Positions 1-13,395 of a stretch of DNA of 64,000 nt are shown in pieces. Below the pieces are notes generated by a model that had not been told where the DNA came from, searched no databases, and was given only the letters and a program-made list of their open reading frames with translations. Made by a program: the position numbers and the translations under genes. Within the stretch, counting starts at the first letter, position 1, and each line of letters begins with the position of its first letter. The stretch spans positions 8,641,501 through 8,705,500 of the forward strand of contig NC_134104.1 in assembly GCF_040939455.1 (NCBI RefSeq). The letters run 5' to 3'. The DNA comes from Microcebus murinus (lineage: Eukaryota; Chordata; Mammalia; Primates; Cheirogaleidae).

Positions 1-1850
1 GGCAGTAATTCAGTGCAGACATTTCTAGTGGCAAAGAAATTTGTCTTCATTGTCATCTCAGCTTGAATGTCAAAGGGCGTTGGATCATCAACTTTTAGAA
101 AGAGAAACAAAAAGAAAGTCATACATTTCCCTCTGAAACTCATATAACGAAGTGGATCCTATCTCATAACAACTAATTAAAGGAAAAAGAAGCCAACTTT
201 AAAACAAATTGTAACCCCCTAGGTTGGTGGTTTTCAAACTTTAGTGTGCATCAGAGTCACCTGCAGGGCCTGTTAAAGCACAGCTTTCTGGGCCTCACCA
301 GCAGAGCACCTGATTCCGGGCTAGGGCTCAGAATTCTATCAAATTCCCAGGTGACCTTACAGCTACCCGTCTCCAGCCGCGCTTTGAGAACACCTGGCTT
401 TGATCACTGCTTCTCAAAGTGGGATGCACATAGGAGGTACCCCGCGATTCTGTTAAAATGCCTATTTTGATTCGGTAAGGCCTGAGATTCTGCGGTGCCA
501 GGGTGTGCCCAGGTTTGCGGTTATGGCTGGTCCATTTTCCACACTTTGAAAGGCAAGGGCTTCCGGCGCACAAGTCTCTCCACCTGGTGTCCAGGAAGCT
601 GGGTATTTACTCAGATCCCTTAGCCAATGGCTGAGGGCTGCTCCAAGGGGTGGTAATCCCCTACTTAACACCCCTGCTCCCCAGCTCTGAGAAAGCCGGC
701 AGGGAGTCTGGGTCCCCTTCCACAGCAACGTCAGCACCCCGGGCCAAAGGTACGGGTGGAGACCTCTGCTCCACCATCCTTCATTTTACTTGGTCGGTCT
801 CCCAGGTTCTTCCCACGGGGTTGTGAGTGAAGCTGGCCTGTTTAGTTCTTTGTACCCTCAGCACGTGGCAGCTGAGTAACTTTAGCAGTTAGAATACGTA
901 ATCTAGACACCCCCCCCCCGCCAAAGATGTCCTTAAAAACCACACGTGCATGTATTATAACAAACATAAGCTCCCTGGGAGAGGAAATTAAGGCTCGCTT
1001 CCTTTGCGCCAGAGCCTATTAAAGCTCTCCATTAAAAAAAAAAAAAAAAAAAAAAAACTTATGAAGTCCGCTAATGTACAAGAGCGCGCTAATCTTGTTC
1101 TAGCGATTCACTTCCTTTCGCCCGCAAACGCCTCCGGGCATCTATGAATGAGCCCTTTCAAGGAAGGTGGAAGCCCAAAGTGAGCGTGGAGACCCTTCAC
1201 AGAGAAAATGGTTCGCGCATTGGACAGAAAGCTGATGAGTGTGGCAGGGCGTGGCCTCCTCCTAGGAGGCCAGTTTCCTTGCAAATAGCAGTTGACAGTT
1301 CAGGGAGGGCCCGAGGCAGCGAACAGGCCCGCACAGGCGGGCGGGCGGGGCGCGCTGTGTCTGTCGCCCGGCCAGCCAGGCGCTCAGCGAATCACTGAAA
1401 GGGAAAACCCGCTGCGGGAAGCCAGAGCTGAGCGCATCCCCAGGGCCCCGCGCCGCCCTCCTCAATTATTCAGTGGGTAGGTGGGGATCCGCGGCTCCCT
1501 GCCGCGGATCCCCACCCTCGGAGCGCCCCGGGAACGTCCTGTCCCCAGTCCCCGCACCTACTCTTGAAGGCGATGCCCGCGTTGTTGACCAACACGTTGA
1601 GCCCCCCATACTCCCTGCGCAGGAAGTCGCGCAGGGCGCGGATGCTCTGCAGGTCGTCGATGTCCAGCTGGTGGAAGCGCGGGCTCAGGCCCTCAGCCTG
1701 CAGCTGCTTCACGGCCGCCTGGCCCCGCGCCGCGTCCCGCGCCGTGAGCACCACGTCCCCGGAGAACTGACGGCACAGGTCGCGCGCGATGGCGAAACCG
1801 ATGCCCTTGTTGGCGCCGGTCACCAGCGCCACGCGGCTGCAGGACGACAT
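1..1850 (-). CDS. CBR3: CBR3, carbonyl reductase 3, exons 1-2 (3' part off window)
   Basis: Minus-strand, 3'-partial. Exon 1 is 1562-1850 (289 bp, ATG at 1850-1848) and exon 2 is 1-91, which is 91 of an expected 108 bp. Exon 1 encodes an SDR N-terminus: MSSCSRVALVTGANKGIGFA with the NADPH-binding TGxxxGIG at residues 11-18 and NNAG at about 90-93. It ends at a GTAGGT donor. Exon 2 follows a CTAAAAG acceptor and reads DDPTPFDIQAEMTMKTNFFA then TRNVCTELLP, including the catalytic Asn of MKTN. The DDP-PFDI-AEMT-KTNFFATRN pattern is that of CBR3, not CBR1 (which has ADxTPFHIQAEVT), and the position downstream of the CBR1 copies fits the known CBR1-CBR3 order. CBR3 is a cytosolic NADPH-dependent carbonyl reductase of about 277 residues with narrower activity than CBR1. 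Oddities: the exon 1/2 junction codon is Ile (ATT) where human CBR3 has Ser, and exon 1 is almost identical to the CBR1 copies. The family call is firm; CBR3 rather than another CBR1 copy rests on exon 2 and order. Confidence 0.85.
223..400. mobile_element. MER5A-type hAT-Charlie MITE relic
   Basis: The segment opens with GGTGGTTTTCAAACTTTAGT, runs through GTGCATCAGAGTCACCTG and closes with TTTGAGAACACCTGG. This is the layout of MER5A, whose termini are CAGTGGTTCTCAA / TTGAGAACCACTG. It is old and diverged. Confidence 0.75.
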
Positions 1851-2130
1851 GGCCCGGTGGGGCGCGCTGGGCACCTGCGTGGAGAACCGACCAGGCTTCG
1901 GACCACCCGAGCGCGCACAGCGGAGCTGGTCAGTCACAGCAGCCGCGCAGAGGAAGTTCTGGAATCCAGCGCTGGGAGCCCTAGACAACAAGGCTTGCGG
2001 CCTCGGTCCCTCCCCTCTGAGGAGGGGCTGTCTGTTCCTGAAGGCTTCGTAACGCCCCAACTCCCGGGCCCGCCCTCTGCCCGCGCTGCGCTTTCTTTGG
2101 TCCAGGCTCCGCGCCCAGGGAGCTGTGCTT
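1080..2130. promoter_or_regulatory. CBR3: CpG island over CBR3 exon 1 and 5' flank
   Basis: Dense CpG and high GC content run from the end of intron 1 across exon 1 (1562-1850) to about 2130. This is the expected promoter-associated island of a broadly expressed CBR gene. No convincing TATA box was found just 5' of the ATG, so initiation is presumably island-type. The same island, eroded, surrounds the chimeric pseudogene at 41.1-41.7 kb. Confidence 0.7.
1480..1516. repeat. Perfect 15-bp inverted repeat (hairpin) in CBR3 intron 1
   Basis: The arm 1480-1494 (GGTGGGGATCCGCGG) is exactly complementary to 1502-1516 (CCGCGGATCCCCACC), with a 7-nt spacer CTCCCTG. In the transcript it lies about 45 nt past the exon 1 donor and would form a very stable stem-loop. 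Confidence 0.9.
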
Positions 2131-2990
2131 CCCTTGGAGCCAAACCGACGGCGACGGGTCAGTAGAGGGCTGCAGATTCGTGGCAGCTGGACTGAAGAAA
2201 TTGTTTGGGGAGAACCCCAAAGGGAGGAAAGCGAGAGCTGAGTAATTTTCTTGGTCGTGCGCCCATCGTCCACTGCAAAATGCGAATGTTGTTTTTTCCT
2301 AAGATGCAGTGAAATTACTTGGACACAGTAACTGCTTCTCTGGACATGGATCCCTTTGCTTGCTAAAGAGAAATTCAGAAAGAGGTGTCCTGTGAGTAGA
2401 TTCAACAGGTGTGGGCAGGCTGCGTGGCACTGATTCCCAGAGCGCCCTCAGGTGCGAGGAAATTTTTACTGTGGGCGGAACCCTTTAGAGGGAATTTTTA
2501 ATTTGATCCTTACATAACTTCCACGGATGATAAAATTATCTGCATTTACGTTTGTCCAAGGAGGGTAGATAATCTGTATAGATCTAAATTGATCTATATG
2601 TCTTCTTCCTAGTGAGATGTGTGTACCTGCCAACAAATCCAACTGAAAACAAATTCCCAAAGGCGTGTCAAAATGTGGGCACAAAATTAAAACTCCATCT
2701 ATGTTTAGTGTAATCCGTGTGTTTGATTAGTGACTCAGACTTGGGGAGAACTGTGATCTTGTTATGACTCAGCTTTTCCCAGGTAGAGCTGGCTGAACTG
2801 CTTGCGCCTCTGTTACCCTAGTCCACCTTCTCTTCCAAGACCACACCTGAGGTCAGGAAGGTGGGCACTTGCTGTGATCTCTGTGCCTCAACCAGTATTT
2901 TGTTCTTTTTTTCTTAAAGATTATCTGGAACCCTATTTTAAGGATAGAGGGGGATATTCATGGTTTCCATTTCTTCTTAGGTGAGCTTAA
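2000..2990. other. CBR3 5' flank, paralogous block (recurs at 24.3-25.9 kb and 41.5-42.24 kb)
   Basis: No gene. The sequence from the 5' UTR region outward recurs at 41.5-42.24 kb (close) and 24.3-25.9 kb (diverged). A shared landmark is GAAATTACTTGGACAC at about 2310, 24890 and 41850. It marks the anciently duplicated CBR 5' flank. Confidence 0.75.
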
Positions 2991-2999
2991 TTTGTGTTT

Positions 3000-3620
3000 T
3001 TCCAAAATGTATATTTCATCTAAATTGTTGATCCTATTGACACAAGTTTATAGTATGCCCTTATTATCCTTTTAATATTGATAACGATACTTCGTCTCTG
3101 TGCCTGACATTAGTAATTTGTCTTGCATATTTTCTTGTCTGTCTGGCTACAGGTTTATCAATTGTTTAGATTTTTCTCAAGGAATCGGCCTTTAATTACA
3201 TTGATCTCTTTTTCTCCTCCTCCCTCTCCACGATTATATTGGTTTCTGTTCTGATATTTCCTTTCTTCTTCTCACCTAAGATTTTTTTTTTACTCTTTTT
3301 CTAGTTTCTTACTATGGAAGCAGGGGGCATTGATTTGAGAGTTTTTCTTTTCTAATGTAGGCATTAAATGGTGTAAATTTCCCTTAGTACTACTTTGGAT
3401 GTTGTGTTTTCAATTTCATTCACATCAAAATAGTTTCTAATTTCCATTTTGATATCTTTTACCAAGGGTATTTTGAAGTATGTTTTTTCGTTTCCAACCT
3501 ATGTGGGTATGTTCTAGCTATCTGGCTGGTGTTGATTTCTAACCTAATTCCATATGGTTGGAGAACTTCCTTGGCATGACTTAACTCCTTTTTAAAGAGT
3601 TTCAAAAGCTGGAGAGATAT
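3000..3620 (-). mobile_element. Old L1 ORF2 fragment, antisense
   Basis: The plus strand reads as the reverse complement of an ancient L1 ORF2 internal segment, with TAAATTTCCCTTAG... and CTAATTCCATATGGTTGGAG landmarks. Homologous pieces lie at about 26.05-26.64, 37.44-37.6 and 60.6-60.8 kb, so it was in place before the array formed. Confidence 0.65.
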
Positions 3621-4365
3621 TACAGCATGTTCTTATGTAATGATCTCAGAGAGGTAACAATTCGAGGGAAGAAGGGAGAGCACAATGCGTGGGAACAGTA
3701 GGTGGGTGGATGCAAGACCCAGGTGGGGTGTGACCTGGGGAGCAGTGCACCTCTTCTCCGGTGACAGAGGGAAGGTAGAGTGTGTGGGTTCAGATGCAAG
3801 CATGTTAGGGAAACCAAGGCCTTGAGGGTGTGTCTTATCTCTTTGAAGGGTGAGAGATTGGAGGTCAGCATTGAGAGGGTTTCATTTGGGAGACTTCGAG
3901 GAAAGAATAACCACTTTGCAGACAGGGAAAGTGAGGTTATTAGGGAATTAGGCAGCACTGACTGGCTGAATTGGGGACTTATTCAGGGTCTGTGGTCATA
4001 AAGGTCAGGAGGGCTGGGTCAGCTGCCTCTGATTTCCTGGCAGCAGCTGGTGCAGGCAAGGGTGCAGTGGCTAAGTGTGAGGGTTGGTGTGTTGTCAGGC
4101 TAATAGGACAGAGTGGAGGGTGTTTGTGAGGGGAGGAGTATAGTGAAGGAGTGTGGCCACTGGGGACAGAAGAAAGGACATGACAGGCTGGAGTTTGTAA
4201 TGGAGGACAATAGGCCTGATGGAATGGCAGTCTTCCAGGGCAGGGGATCGTGGAGTCAATGCGGAACACCTTGAGACAATGTGACACTCCCCCCACCCCC
4301 ACTTGCTCACACCCATCAGTGAAGGGGTGTGGAGTATCATTTGGAGAAATTCTGTTGATCATTCT
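3620..4365. other. Unassigned intergenic block, shared with other units
   Basis: No gene or named repeat recognised. The first part (about 3620-3960, around GATCTCAGAGAGGTAACAA) has counterparts at 26.66-26.99, 37.62-37.92 and 60.79-61.07 kb, again marking the repeated flank of the CBR units. The short reading frames here are not conserved between those copies. Confidence 0.5.
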
Positions 4366-4545
4366 AGTGGTTCCCAAACTGTGTATATTGGAATCCCTGC
4401 AGATATATATATTTTTAAAGTGCTGCTACCTGGCCCTCATCCCCAGAATGTTGTGCTTTGATTGGTCTGGGGTGTGACCCAAGCACTGGGAGTTGTACAG
4501 GCTCTCCAGGTGATTCCAATGTGCAGCAAAGTTTGAGAGCATTGA
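4366..4545. mobile_element. MER5A-type hAT MITE relic
   Basis: Starts GTGGTTCCCAAACTGTGTAT and ends near GGTGATTCCAATGTGCAGCA then GTTTGAGAGCATTG, the MER5A pattern. A truncated duplicate begins at about 42240; the deletion junction of that block lies inside the element. Confidence 0.65.
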
Positions 4546-4639
4546 GTTATAGTGACCAGGTTAGGTGGATAAAAGTGAGGTATTCTTCAAAAGAGCCTGG
4601 GGTCTTTGAAAGACAAAAGAGGAGAAAGAGTTTGGAAAG

Positions 4640-5065
4640 GGCTCAGGGTATTGTGGACAGAATAGCACCCCTCCCTCAAGAGGACCACTTCTAATCCCTG
4701 GAGCCTGTGAATGTCACTGCCCATGGGAATAGAGATTTGCAGATGTGATTTAGGATCCTGGTGTGGGGAGATTTTCCTGGGTTATTCTGGTCGGTCAAGG
4801 GTATCCGTGAGGGTCTTTGTTAGAGGGAAGCAAGAGGATTAGAGATGAACATGTCAGAGATACCTCCAGATGGAGGAAGCAGTCTCTAGAAGCAGCAAAA
4901 GACAGCAAAGGGGCCCTTCCCTAGGACCTCTGGAGGGAACACAGATCTGACACCTTGACTTTAAGACTTCTGGCCTCCAAGACCATAAGATGATAAATTT
5001 CTGTTGTCTTAACCCATGAAGTTTGCGGTCATTTGTGACAGCACCCATAGAAAGTGACTTTAGTT
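4640..5065 (+). mobile_element. MLT1-type MaLR LTR
   Basis: Reads ATCCCTGGAGCCTGTGAATG, then TTTGCAGATGTGATTTAGGA, then ACTTCTGGCCTCCAAGACCA and TCATTTGTGACAGCACCCAT. This is the 5' to 3' order of MLT1 (ERVL-MaLR) LTRs. It is duplicated at about 42480-42925. Confidence 0.7.
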
Positions 5066-5660
5066 AAAAGAGGATTCCCACCTCATGTCTGGAGCTGAGG
5101 GTAAACACCTTTCACTTGTAGCTAGCACGCACAGCATTGCACAAAGGATTGGAATTGTGAGCAAATCTTTTAAGACAAGGACTGCAATGTGAAATTTTAA
5201 ATTTTGATACATTCCTGAGAGTGTAGATAGAATGAATTCAAGGGAAAAAGCTGCCTGATGCCATGTGTCCCATGAAAAATGTGAGCTAGCTGGACCTGTG
5301 TCACCTGAAAGCAGAAGTGACAGGGCAGTTCCAGTGCCTGATGCAGCTCCTGCCACCTACATGGCCACACGCACACATTCAGAAGAGTCATGGGCTCTGG
5401 CCAGGTTCATTGCTGTGATTCTTTTATAATTGGCTTTGCTATCACTTAGCCAGACAATTATCCCTTTGTGTTTGCTAAATCCTTAGGGTCAGAACCAAAG
5501 GCTTCACCAGCATTGTGGTATGTCTATCACGGCATGTCTTCTCCTTTAAAAGGGCTGTTGAGGTGTGAGGGGCTGCGTGTCCACAGCATGCCTGCAGTGA
5601 CTACCTGAGCACCTGTTAGGTACCAGGTGTGTTCAGGAGTGAACAGATGGTGGGTGGAGA
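5066..5660. other. Intergenic, nothing recognised
   Basis: No gene or named repeat seen. It is present again at about 42920-43870. The 13-bp sequence at 5536-5548 is the empty target site for the Alu found at 43400-43736 in the paralogue. Confidence 0.5.
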
Positions 5661-5664
5661 GCTC

Positions 5665-5865
5665 CCTGCTTGCAAAGCTGCAGCTCTGCTACTTACTGTG
5701 TGATCTTGGGCAAAGTTCTCCATCTTTCAGAGTCTTAGTTTGTTCATCTGTAAAATGGGAATAATTACAGTGCCTCTCTCCAGTGATTGCTGTAAGGATT
5801 AAGTAATTTAATAGTATTAAAAAGCTTAGATCAGTACTGGCAAATGGTAACACTATATAATTGTT
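5665..5865 (+). mobile_element. MIR SINE
   Basis: CTCTGCTACTTACTGTGTGA, GATCTTGGGCAAAGTTCTCC and TTCATCTGTAAAATGGGAAT are the MIR core in order. Duplicated at about 43868-44068. Confidence 0.8.
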
Positions 5866-7234
5866 TGCTGTCATTATATTCTTCAGCAAAGGGAGGCAGA
5901 CAACCGTCTAAAACCAATATGCTCACTTGTTTCCAGCCATTTACTGACATCCTCTGGATAACAGGAGCTGGGGAAGGCACAGTCGTGATTCTGCCAGAAT
6001 TTATGTGCTGTGGCGGATAACGTGGGCAGAGATGGGGGACGAGAAGAACCTGTCTGCACCTCACCTGAAGGGAAGTGCTGCTGACTCCTGCCATGTTCTA
6101 AGGACGTCTGGGTTGCAGGGGCAGGCCTGGGCAGGCCTGGGGCCCTTTGTCTTTCTGAAAGTAAGATTAAGGTCAGGTTCCAGAGTCACATGAAGAGGTC
6201 AACAAAAGCTTGGTAACTCCCCACCTCTTCTTCTTGGTCCCCTTCCCAGGGGTGGGTCTTGAAGTGGATTAGAGTCACAACAATGGGGTTGTGAGTGCCA
6301 TGGGAGGTGGCAGGGAGAGGGCAGACGCTGTGGTGCCACCGCACTTAACTGCAGCCTCACCTTCTTTCCCTGTGTGTTCTGTCCCTGAACACTGGTGGTG
6401 GGGTTATCCATGTCCCAGCAGGGCTGGACCAGGCAGGGAAGTAGGTATGTGATGGCTATCGTTGAGGTCACCGTGGTGGTTGTCCCTTTGGTACCCTGCG
6501 ATTGGTTTCTGGTCTCTATATGGAGAGTGACTTGGGGAAAGGGTTCTGCTTGCTGTAAAGCCTGCTGACTTGGGAGATATTCTCCCTGCAGTTGTGGTAG
6601 AAACCAGTTTGTGTGTGGTGTCTGCAAGGCTGGGCTCCGTGCCCAGAAAGGAACTGGCCACACCCTTGCTCGGCTGGAGAAGGGCCCCCAGCAGGCTGGT
6701 GAAGCACCTGAGCTGGGAAATGTGGGTGCAGGGGCCCTTACCCCTGTCCTTGGGACCCACATCACTGCTTGTTCTAAAGCCTGTTTTTGCCTCTTATCTT
6801 TGCAGAGTGTTGCCAAGACTGGGGAAAAACATCCTTTCCCATATGTTTTTGGTAAGTGGAATATACCTCCTCCTTGGAGAGTAATTAGGCCCTGTCTGTT
6901 TAAATGAAAGACATGCATCTCTTCCTGGAAGGGGAATTGTGGGGGAATTTGTCCTACAGGTACCTTCCCATGTGTGAAACAGCAGCAGGACAAGGATGGT
7001 CTTTACAAGGGACTCCCAGCCAGGTTCCTGCAAAGCTCACAAATTATTCAGCAAGATGATAATGGTTGTAACTTTTTAAAGTGATAAATTGTAACCTGTT
7101 TGCCATTACAAAAAGTATGAGAACACTCTTCCTATGGATTTCTGTGTCAACTCCCAGTAATTCTTTTGTACATAAAACTTGCTGCCAGGCAGTGCCCCCT
7201 AGTGTTCTGTTAGCTGCACTGCATGGCATATGTG
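5866..7234. other. Intergenic block, duplicated at 44.07-45.44 kb
   Basis: No gene recognised. A 264-codon antisense frame at 6199-6993 is broken by frameshifts in the otherwise close duplicate at 44402-45194, so it is treated as chance. Confidence 0.6.
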
Positions 7235-7585
7235 TGAGTTCCCTAGGGCTGCCCCAACAGAGTTCCACAGTATGGGCTGATGGCAACACAAATTTATTCT
7301 CTCATAGTTCTAGAAGCCACAAGACTGACAGCAAAGTGTCAGCCATGCTCAATCTGAAAGGTCTCCCTTGACCACTTCCTGGGTTTTGCCTGTGATCCAC
7401 AGGTGCCTCCTCTACTGTGGGTCTGTGTGTCTTCTTATGAAGACATTAGTTCCTGGATTTAGGGCCTTCCCTAGTCTAGAATAACCTCATCTTAACTAAT
7501 TACATCTGCAAAGAACTTATTACCAAACGGTTACATTCTGAGGTGGCAGGTGGACAGGAATTTGGGGCATAACTATAGAATCAAA
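7235..7585 (-). mobile_element. MLT1-type MaLR LTR, antisense
   Basis: GAGTTCCCTAGGGCTGCCCC, AACACAAATTTATTCTCTCA and CTTCTTATGAAGACATTAG follow the reverse complement of MLT1. The paralogous block at 45.4 kb breaks off inside this LTR, at about 45462. Confidence 0.7.
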
Positions 7586-7683
7586 TTACTATAGAATCTC
7601 TCCTTAACATTTCTATTGATCCATTTAAATTAGACCAATACATTACTTTGCCTCCCGTGTGTATCATGAATTCTTATCTGCAT

Positions 7684-8190
7684 GTCTTAGTCCATTTGTG
7701 CTGCTATAAATAATACCTGAGACTGGGTACTTTAGAAACAGTAGAAATCTAAATTCTGACAGTTCTGGAGGCTGGGAAGTTCAAGAACAATGTCCTGGCA
7801 GGTACAGTGTCTGGTGAGGGCCTGGTCTGTGTTTCTGTGATGACACCTTGTTTCCCCACCCTCCAGAGGGGATGAACAGTGTGTCTTCTGTTGACCAGGA
7901 CTGAGAGTGGCTTAGCTGGATCGTTCTGGCCTAAGCCTCTCACGGGCCATCTTGATGTCAGTGTCCTTTGCAGGTAGTTCATGGGGCCGAGGGCTTAAGT
8001 TCTTAGCAAATGGGCCTCTCCATTGGCTTCCTGGATGGCCACAAGACATAGCAGCTGGTTTCCTCCAGAGTGAGTGATCCAGGAGACAATGAGAAAGACA
8101 GAAGCCAAGTGTCTTTTCTGACCTACTTACTACATACCACTCCTTCCCCATCTCTGTTGGTCACACAGACAGCCCTGATACAACATGGGA
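7684..8190 (-). mobile_element. MST/THE1-type MaLR LTR, antisense
   Basis: TGTCTTAGTCCATTTGTGCT, GCTATAAATAATACCTGAGA, then AGTTCTGGAGGCTGGGAAGT and TGGTGAGGGCCTGGTCTGTG follow the reverse complement of MST-group LTRs. Confidence 0.65.
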
Positions 8191-8419
8191 GGGGCCACAC
8201 AGGGGTGAATAACAGTTGGCATGGATTCCATATCTGTGAATTTGCCTACTTGCTAAAATTTATTTGTAACTGCAAAATCAATGCTCACAGCACTTTCACT
8301 GTCATTTAGATATACACAGAGTGGCCCCAGAATTTGCCACCCAACATGCAAGTCCCCAAACTAAAGTCAAACAAGGTGATGCTCTGTTCTGCCTTCTTGT
8401 TTTCATTCTCATATTGTAT

Positions 8420-9250
8420 ATGAGTGTCCTATTTGTGGTTTATTTAGTGCCATGTTTTTTACATTTTTTGATGCCTTGGCACCCAAAATGGCACCATTTC
8501 CTGTTTCAAATGGCCTCAAGCATAATGCTGAAGCCTATCTATCGATCCTAAGCACAGGAAAGCCATAATGTGCCTCTGATAAGCTTCATTTCAGGCATGA
8601 GCTATAGTGCCATTGCCTGTGTGCTCAGTTGGAGTGAGTCAGCAATATGGTACATCCAGAATAAGGAAGAGGAAAATGCCCAATCTGTAAGGCTGCTCCT
8701 GAGAGTGTGAAGAAACACTCACAGTGTGTGATAAAGCTATGGAATAATAGATAAGTTTGTGGATTCAAGACTGATGAGCAGGGTGGCAAGGACAATATAT
8801 GTAACCTTAACAATATTTGTACCCCCATAATATGATGAAATAAAAATTAAAAAAAAAAAGACTGATTAGCAGTTGCACTGGGGGGAAAACCCATAGTGGA
8901 CGGCACAGTGAGGCTGATAGCCAGAGAAATGGACAGGCACATTATAGAGGGTCAGAAAACGGTTAAAGCTTCCTCAGCTAGTGCTGGCTGGGTAGCTGGC
9001 ACATTTCAGAAGGTGTCATGGTATGAAAAATATAAAGTTGCAGGTGAAGCATTTTCTGCAGATGAGGAGATGGAAAGATTTTTAAAATACCTGCCAGGTG
9101 TTAAACAGGAAAGGGTTGGGTAGAAGAAGTTGTTTTCAATGTTAATGAAACTGGCTTGTTATACAAGGAAGTTGGCCATCCTGTCACACATGTGGCATTT
9201 CAGTGGACAGAAATGTGGCCAGAGGCCCACGGGAACTTAACTCTGCATTT
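8420..9250 (+). mobile_element. Tigger/pogo DNA transposon relic
   Basis: Decayed Tigger transposase. The DNA runs through GATAAGCTTCATTTCAGGCA, TGAGCTATAGTGCC and GAGTCAGCAATATGGTACAT (helix-turn-helix region). After an interruption at 8776-8857 it encodes a stretch resembling the centromere-protein-B-like domain and then VFNVNETGLLYKEVGHP, matching the family's catalytic VFNxDETGLxxK motif with the first catalytic Asp changed to Asn. Stops and frameshifts show it is dead. It is an old fossil shared by eutherians and has no link to the CBR genes. Confidence 0.7.
8776..8857 (+). mobile_element. L1 3'-end fragment inserted into the Tigger relic
   Basis: A short 3' end reading GTACCCCCATAATATGATGA then AATAAAAATT and an A tail, flanked by a 9-bp target duplication AAGACTGAT (8767-8775 and 8858-8866). 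It is an extremely 5'-truncated lemur-type L1. Confidence 0.75.
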
Positions 9251-9825
9251 CCCCTAGGAGCAATAGTTTAGTCTTCACTAATTCAGTATCTGTAGCAATT
9301 ATACAGAATTATGGTGAATAATGAGAATCAACTATTTTAGGCATAAAGCCTGATATTAGAAATATTAAATCTCATAAAAGTTGATATTGAAAATAAAAAA
9401 TGAATGGCAAAAAAATTTCTCACTTAAAAAATTAAAGACTTAGAGGTTTATTATAAATTCCATATCTAGTATCTTCTATCAGGCTTTATGTTTTTTATAA
9501 CTAGATAATATAAAGAAAATATAGTAACCTCTTCCATCAAGGCCCAAGGTAAATGAGCTCAGTGCCTCCCGTTCACTTCAGTGTGCTATATAAACACTAG
9601 CATATTTGTGCTAGGAGATGAGAAAAACTGGGACGTATAACAGCAGATTAATTTATAACTTACATGAGACTAGAATAGCCTAATTATCATCCTTACTGAA
9701 ATGATTAAACACCCATACGATGGGATGCTCTGCAGCGATTAAAAAGAATGAGGGCTGTAAACACAGTGAAAGCGGGGAGGCTTCCAATGTATTATGTAAG
9801 AAAAACATACTCTGTAGTGTTTACT
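9251..9825. other. AT-rich intergenic, nothing recognised
   Basis: No reading frame or named repeat that I can support. Confidence 0.5.
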
Positions 9826-10262
9826 AGTTTTCTCTTGCTGCTGTAGCACATGGCCACAAGTTTAGGGGCTTAAAACACAAATTTATTATCTTACAATTCT
9901 GGGGTAAGAAGTCTGACAGGGGTCTCGCTGGTCTAAGATCAAGCCCAGGTGCTTTTCTGGAGTCCCGAGGGAAGAATCAGTTTCTTGCCACCTGCATTCC
10001 TCAGCTCCCTCCAGTGTCAAAACCAGCATCTTTGCATCTCTGTAAAGCCACAGTCACATCTCTGACTACAGTTGGGCAAAGTTCCCAGCTTTAAGCATCT
10101 GTGTGAGCACACTGGGCTGCCCTGGATAACCTAAGCGAATCTCCCATCTCAAGGCCTTAACCTTAATCACAGCTGCCAAACCCCTGTGGGCACATAAGGG
10201 ACAGATCCACAGGTCCCAGGGATTAGGACATGGACATCTTCGCAAGGAGGTGTTATTGTGCC
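9826..10262 (-). mobile_element. MLT1-type MaLR LTR, antisense
   Basis: TTTTCTCTTGCTGCTGTAGC, GGGGCTTAAAACACAAATTT and ATTATCTTACAATTCTGGGG match the antisense MLT1 3' end. The opposite end reads AGGGATTAGGACATGGACAT. Confidence 0.65.
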
Positions 10263-10754
10263 TACCATGGTATGCTACTACTTGTATAAAAATATCTGTT
10301 TAGGCGACTGTCTGGAAGGGCACATAAACTGATAACAGCAGTTGCTTCTGGGGAGAGCTGGGTGGCTGAGGGTTAGGGAGGCTGACTTCTCACTGTATAC
10401 GCTGCATTCATTTGGATTATAATGAGTCAGCATGTATTTATAATGAGTGAAGAAATTTTAAAGCTCTTGAACTGCAATGGCAATTCATTGGTGTTGTATT
10501 GTTTGACTTCTTTCCTATCTGAAATGCAGCACTAAGTCCCTTTTTAAAAAATCCACCGAGTTCCAGTCTTTACTGCCAACCACCAAGACGGTCACTAGAT
10601 GGAGCCCTGTGTCTTTCCTGGTGTATCTCAGTCTCAGATTTTCTCTTTGCCTGTAGATTCGTTCACCTGGAACCCAGCAAGAAGGGGGCACAGGCAGGCT
10701 TCAGCACACAGCTGTTTACTGTCACTGATTCCTTTACAATCCATGACATTTGAA

Positions 10755-10895
10755 GCCTGTTTCCTCCTCTGTAAGATGGGTTTTATAATAGTACCAGCTC
10801 TTGAAAGTATTGAGAGGAGTAAATGAGAATCTGCATAAACATCTCTAAAAATGGCACACCTAGTTAGTAAGCACTGAGTAAATGTTAGCCATTGA
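10755..10895 (+). mobile_element. MIR SINE
   Basis: GTTTCCTCCTCTGTAAGATG and AGCACTGAGTAAATGTTAGC are MIR core and 3' sequences. Confidence 0.65.

Positions 10896-13395
<2,500 letters not shown>

Larger units (their letters stand above)
92..1561 (-). other. CBR3: CBR3 intron 1
   Basis: A 1.47 kb intron between the exon 1 donor (GTAGGT) and the exon 2 acceptor (CTAAAAG). It contains a MER5A-type hAT relic (about 223-400), a C homopolymer near 909-918, an A homopolymer at about 1034-1057, a GC-rich stretch with GGGCGGGGC near 1341-1350, and a perfect hairpin at 1480-1516. I see no exon in it. Confidence 0.8.

Noticed and set aside
1473..2165. 230-codon plus-strand frame
   Set aside because: It is the antisense shadow of CBR3 exon 1 and its GC-rich flank; similar shadows occur opposite every exon 1 copy (31899, 41111, 54381).
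1470..2405. CBR3 start upstream at 2405 (311-codon frame)
   Set aside because: The open frame continues 5' through the CpG island, but the conserved family start MSSCSR at 1850 matches all other CBR1/CBR3 proteins; the extension is not conserved in the chimera or copies A/B.
6199..6993. 264-codon minus-strand frame
   Set aside because: The close paralogue (44402-45194) has frameshifts splitting it, there are no recognisable domains, and composition is Pro/Ser/Cys-rich as in random GC-rich sequence.
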